The position numbers were made by a program, and so were the translations under genes. Under the pieces are notes generated by a model. It made no database searches, was not told where the DNA came from, and saw only the letters and a program-made list of their open reading frames with translations. From JBGTKH01 sp041744735 (lineage in GTDB: Bacteria; Planctomycetota; Planctomycetia; Pirellulales; Pirellulaceae), in assembly GCA_041744735.1 (NCBI GenBank), contig JBGTKH010000395.1, positions 1 to 6,029 on the forward strand: a stretch of 6,029 nt of DNA, written 5' to 3'. Of the stretch, positions 5,856 to 6,029 are shown piece after piece; within the stretch, counting starts at the first letter, position 1, and every line of letters starts with the position of its first letter.

Positions 5856-6029
5856 CTAACTCATCACGGTGCCGCCGCAGACGTTGATCAGTTGTCCGTT
5901 GATGGCACCGGCCGCCTCGCCGGCTAGGAACACGGCCAGTGAAGCGACTTCTTCGGGCAGCAGGCGACGGCCCAGCGGCGAGGCTTGAGATTCGATCTGC
6001 TCGAACGTTTGGCCGGTTCGCGCAACGTC
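5856..6029 (-). CDS. Short-chain dehydrogenase/reductase, C-terminal fragment
   Basis: Only the last 57 residues of this gene lie in the window; the rest continues past the right edge. PLGRRLLPEEVASLAVFLAG (18-37) followed by INGQLINVCGG (43-53) is the conserved C-terminal signature of classical SDR oxidoreductases (FabG and 3-hydroxybutyrate dehydrogenase type). In that family it forms the last helix and strand and helps tetramer packing. The Rossmann NAD(P) motif and the Ser-Tyr-Lys catalytic residues would be upstream and cannot be seen, so substrate and cofactor cannot be assigned. The usual D or N in the terminal (D/N)GG motif is Cys here. The stop is TAG at 5856-5858. Confidence 0.9.
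   Translation of the reverse strand, partial: DVARTGQTFEQIESQASPLGRRLLPEEVASLAVFLAGEAAGAINGQLINVCGGTVMS

Overview
The window looks like chromosomal DNA from a GC-rich bacterium, most likely a planctomycete (Pirellulales-like). This is inferred from style and not from a marker gene. The signs are a short CPxC/CPKC zinc ribbon fused to an otherwise anonymous multi-membrane-segment protein, weak or absent Shine-Dalgarno sequences, and short palindromic repeats in almost every intergenic gap. No rRNA, tRNA, CRISPR array, insertion sequence or transposase gene is visible.

Layout. A 22-bp direct repeat (1-22 and 72-93) precedes a plus-strand SAM-dependent methyltransferase of the gamma-tocopherol/sterol methyltransferase type (116-958). 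A gap holding an imperfect palindrome and a plausible sigma70-like promoter leads to a complete 12-membrane-segment RND/MMPL-type exporter (1091-3343). The next gap (3344-3559) lies between convergent genes and carries two hairpins with the same arms in opposite orientation, which resembles a BIME (paired REP elements). The rest is on the minus strand. In transcription order it is the 3' end of a short-chain dehydrogenase/reductase (5856-6029, cut by the window edge), a zinc-ribbon membrane protein (5043-5717), and a SAMHD1/dGTPase-like HD-domain phosphohydrolase (3560-4891).

The most unusual structure is the 5' end of the HD gene. A 72-bp unit is tandemly repeated (4862-4933, 4934-5005, partial 5006-5035). 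Each copy contains the gene's start codon and first ten codons, and the full units also carry a 9-bp hairpin. The HD gene is therefore preceded by two decoy copies of its own start, each opening a 16-codon ORF that ends in TGA inside the hairpin.

How the genes may work together. The methyltransferase and the exporter are co-directional, but the promoter and palindrome between them suggest separate transcription. A shared role in modifying and moving an isoprenoid or lipid is only a hypothesis. The zinc-ribbon and HD genes were probably cotranscribed: the zinc-ribbon stop is 7 bp from the most upstream copy of the HD start. The window shows no obvious metabolic link between them.
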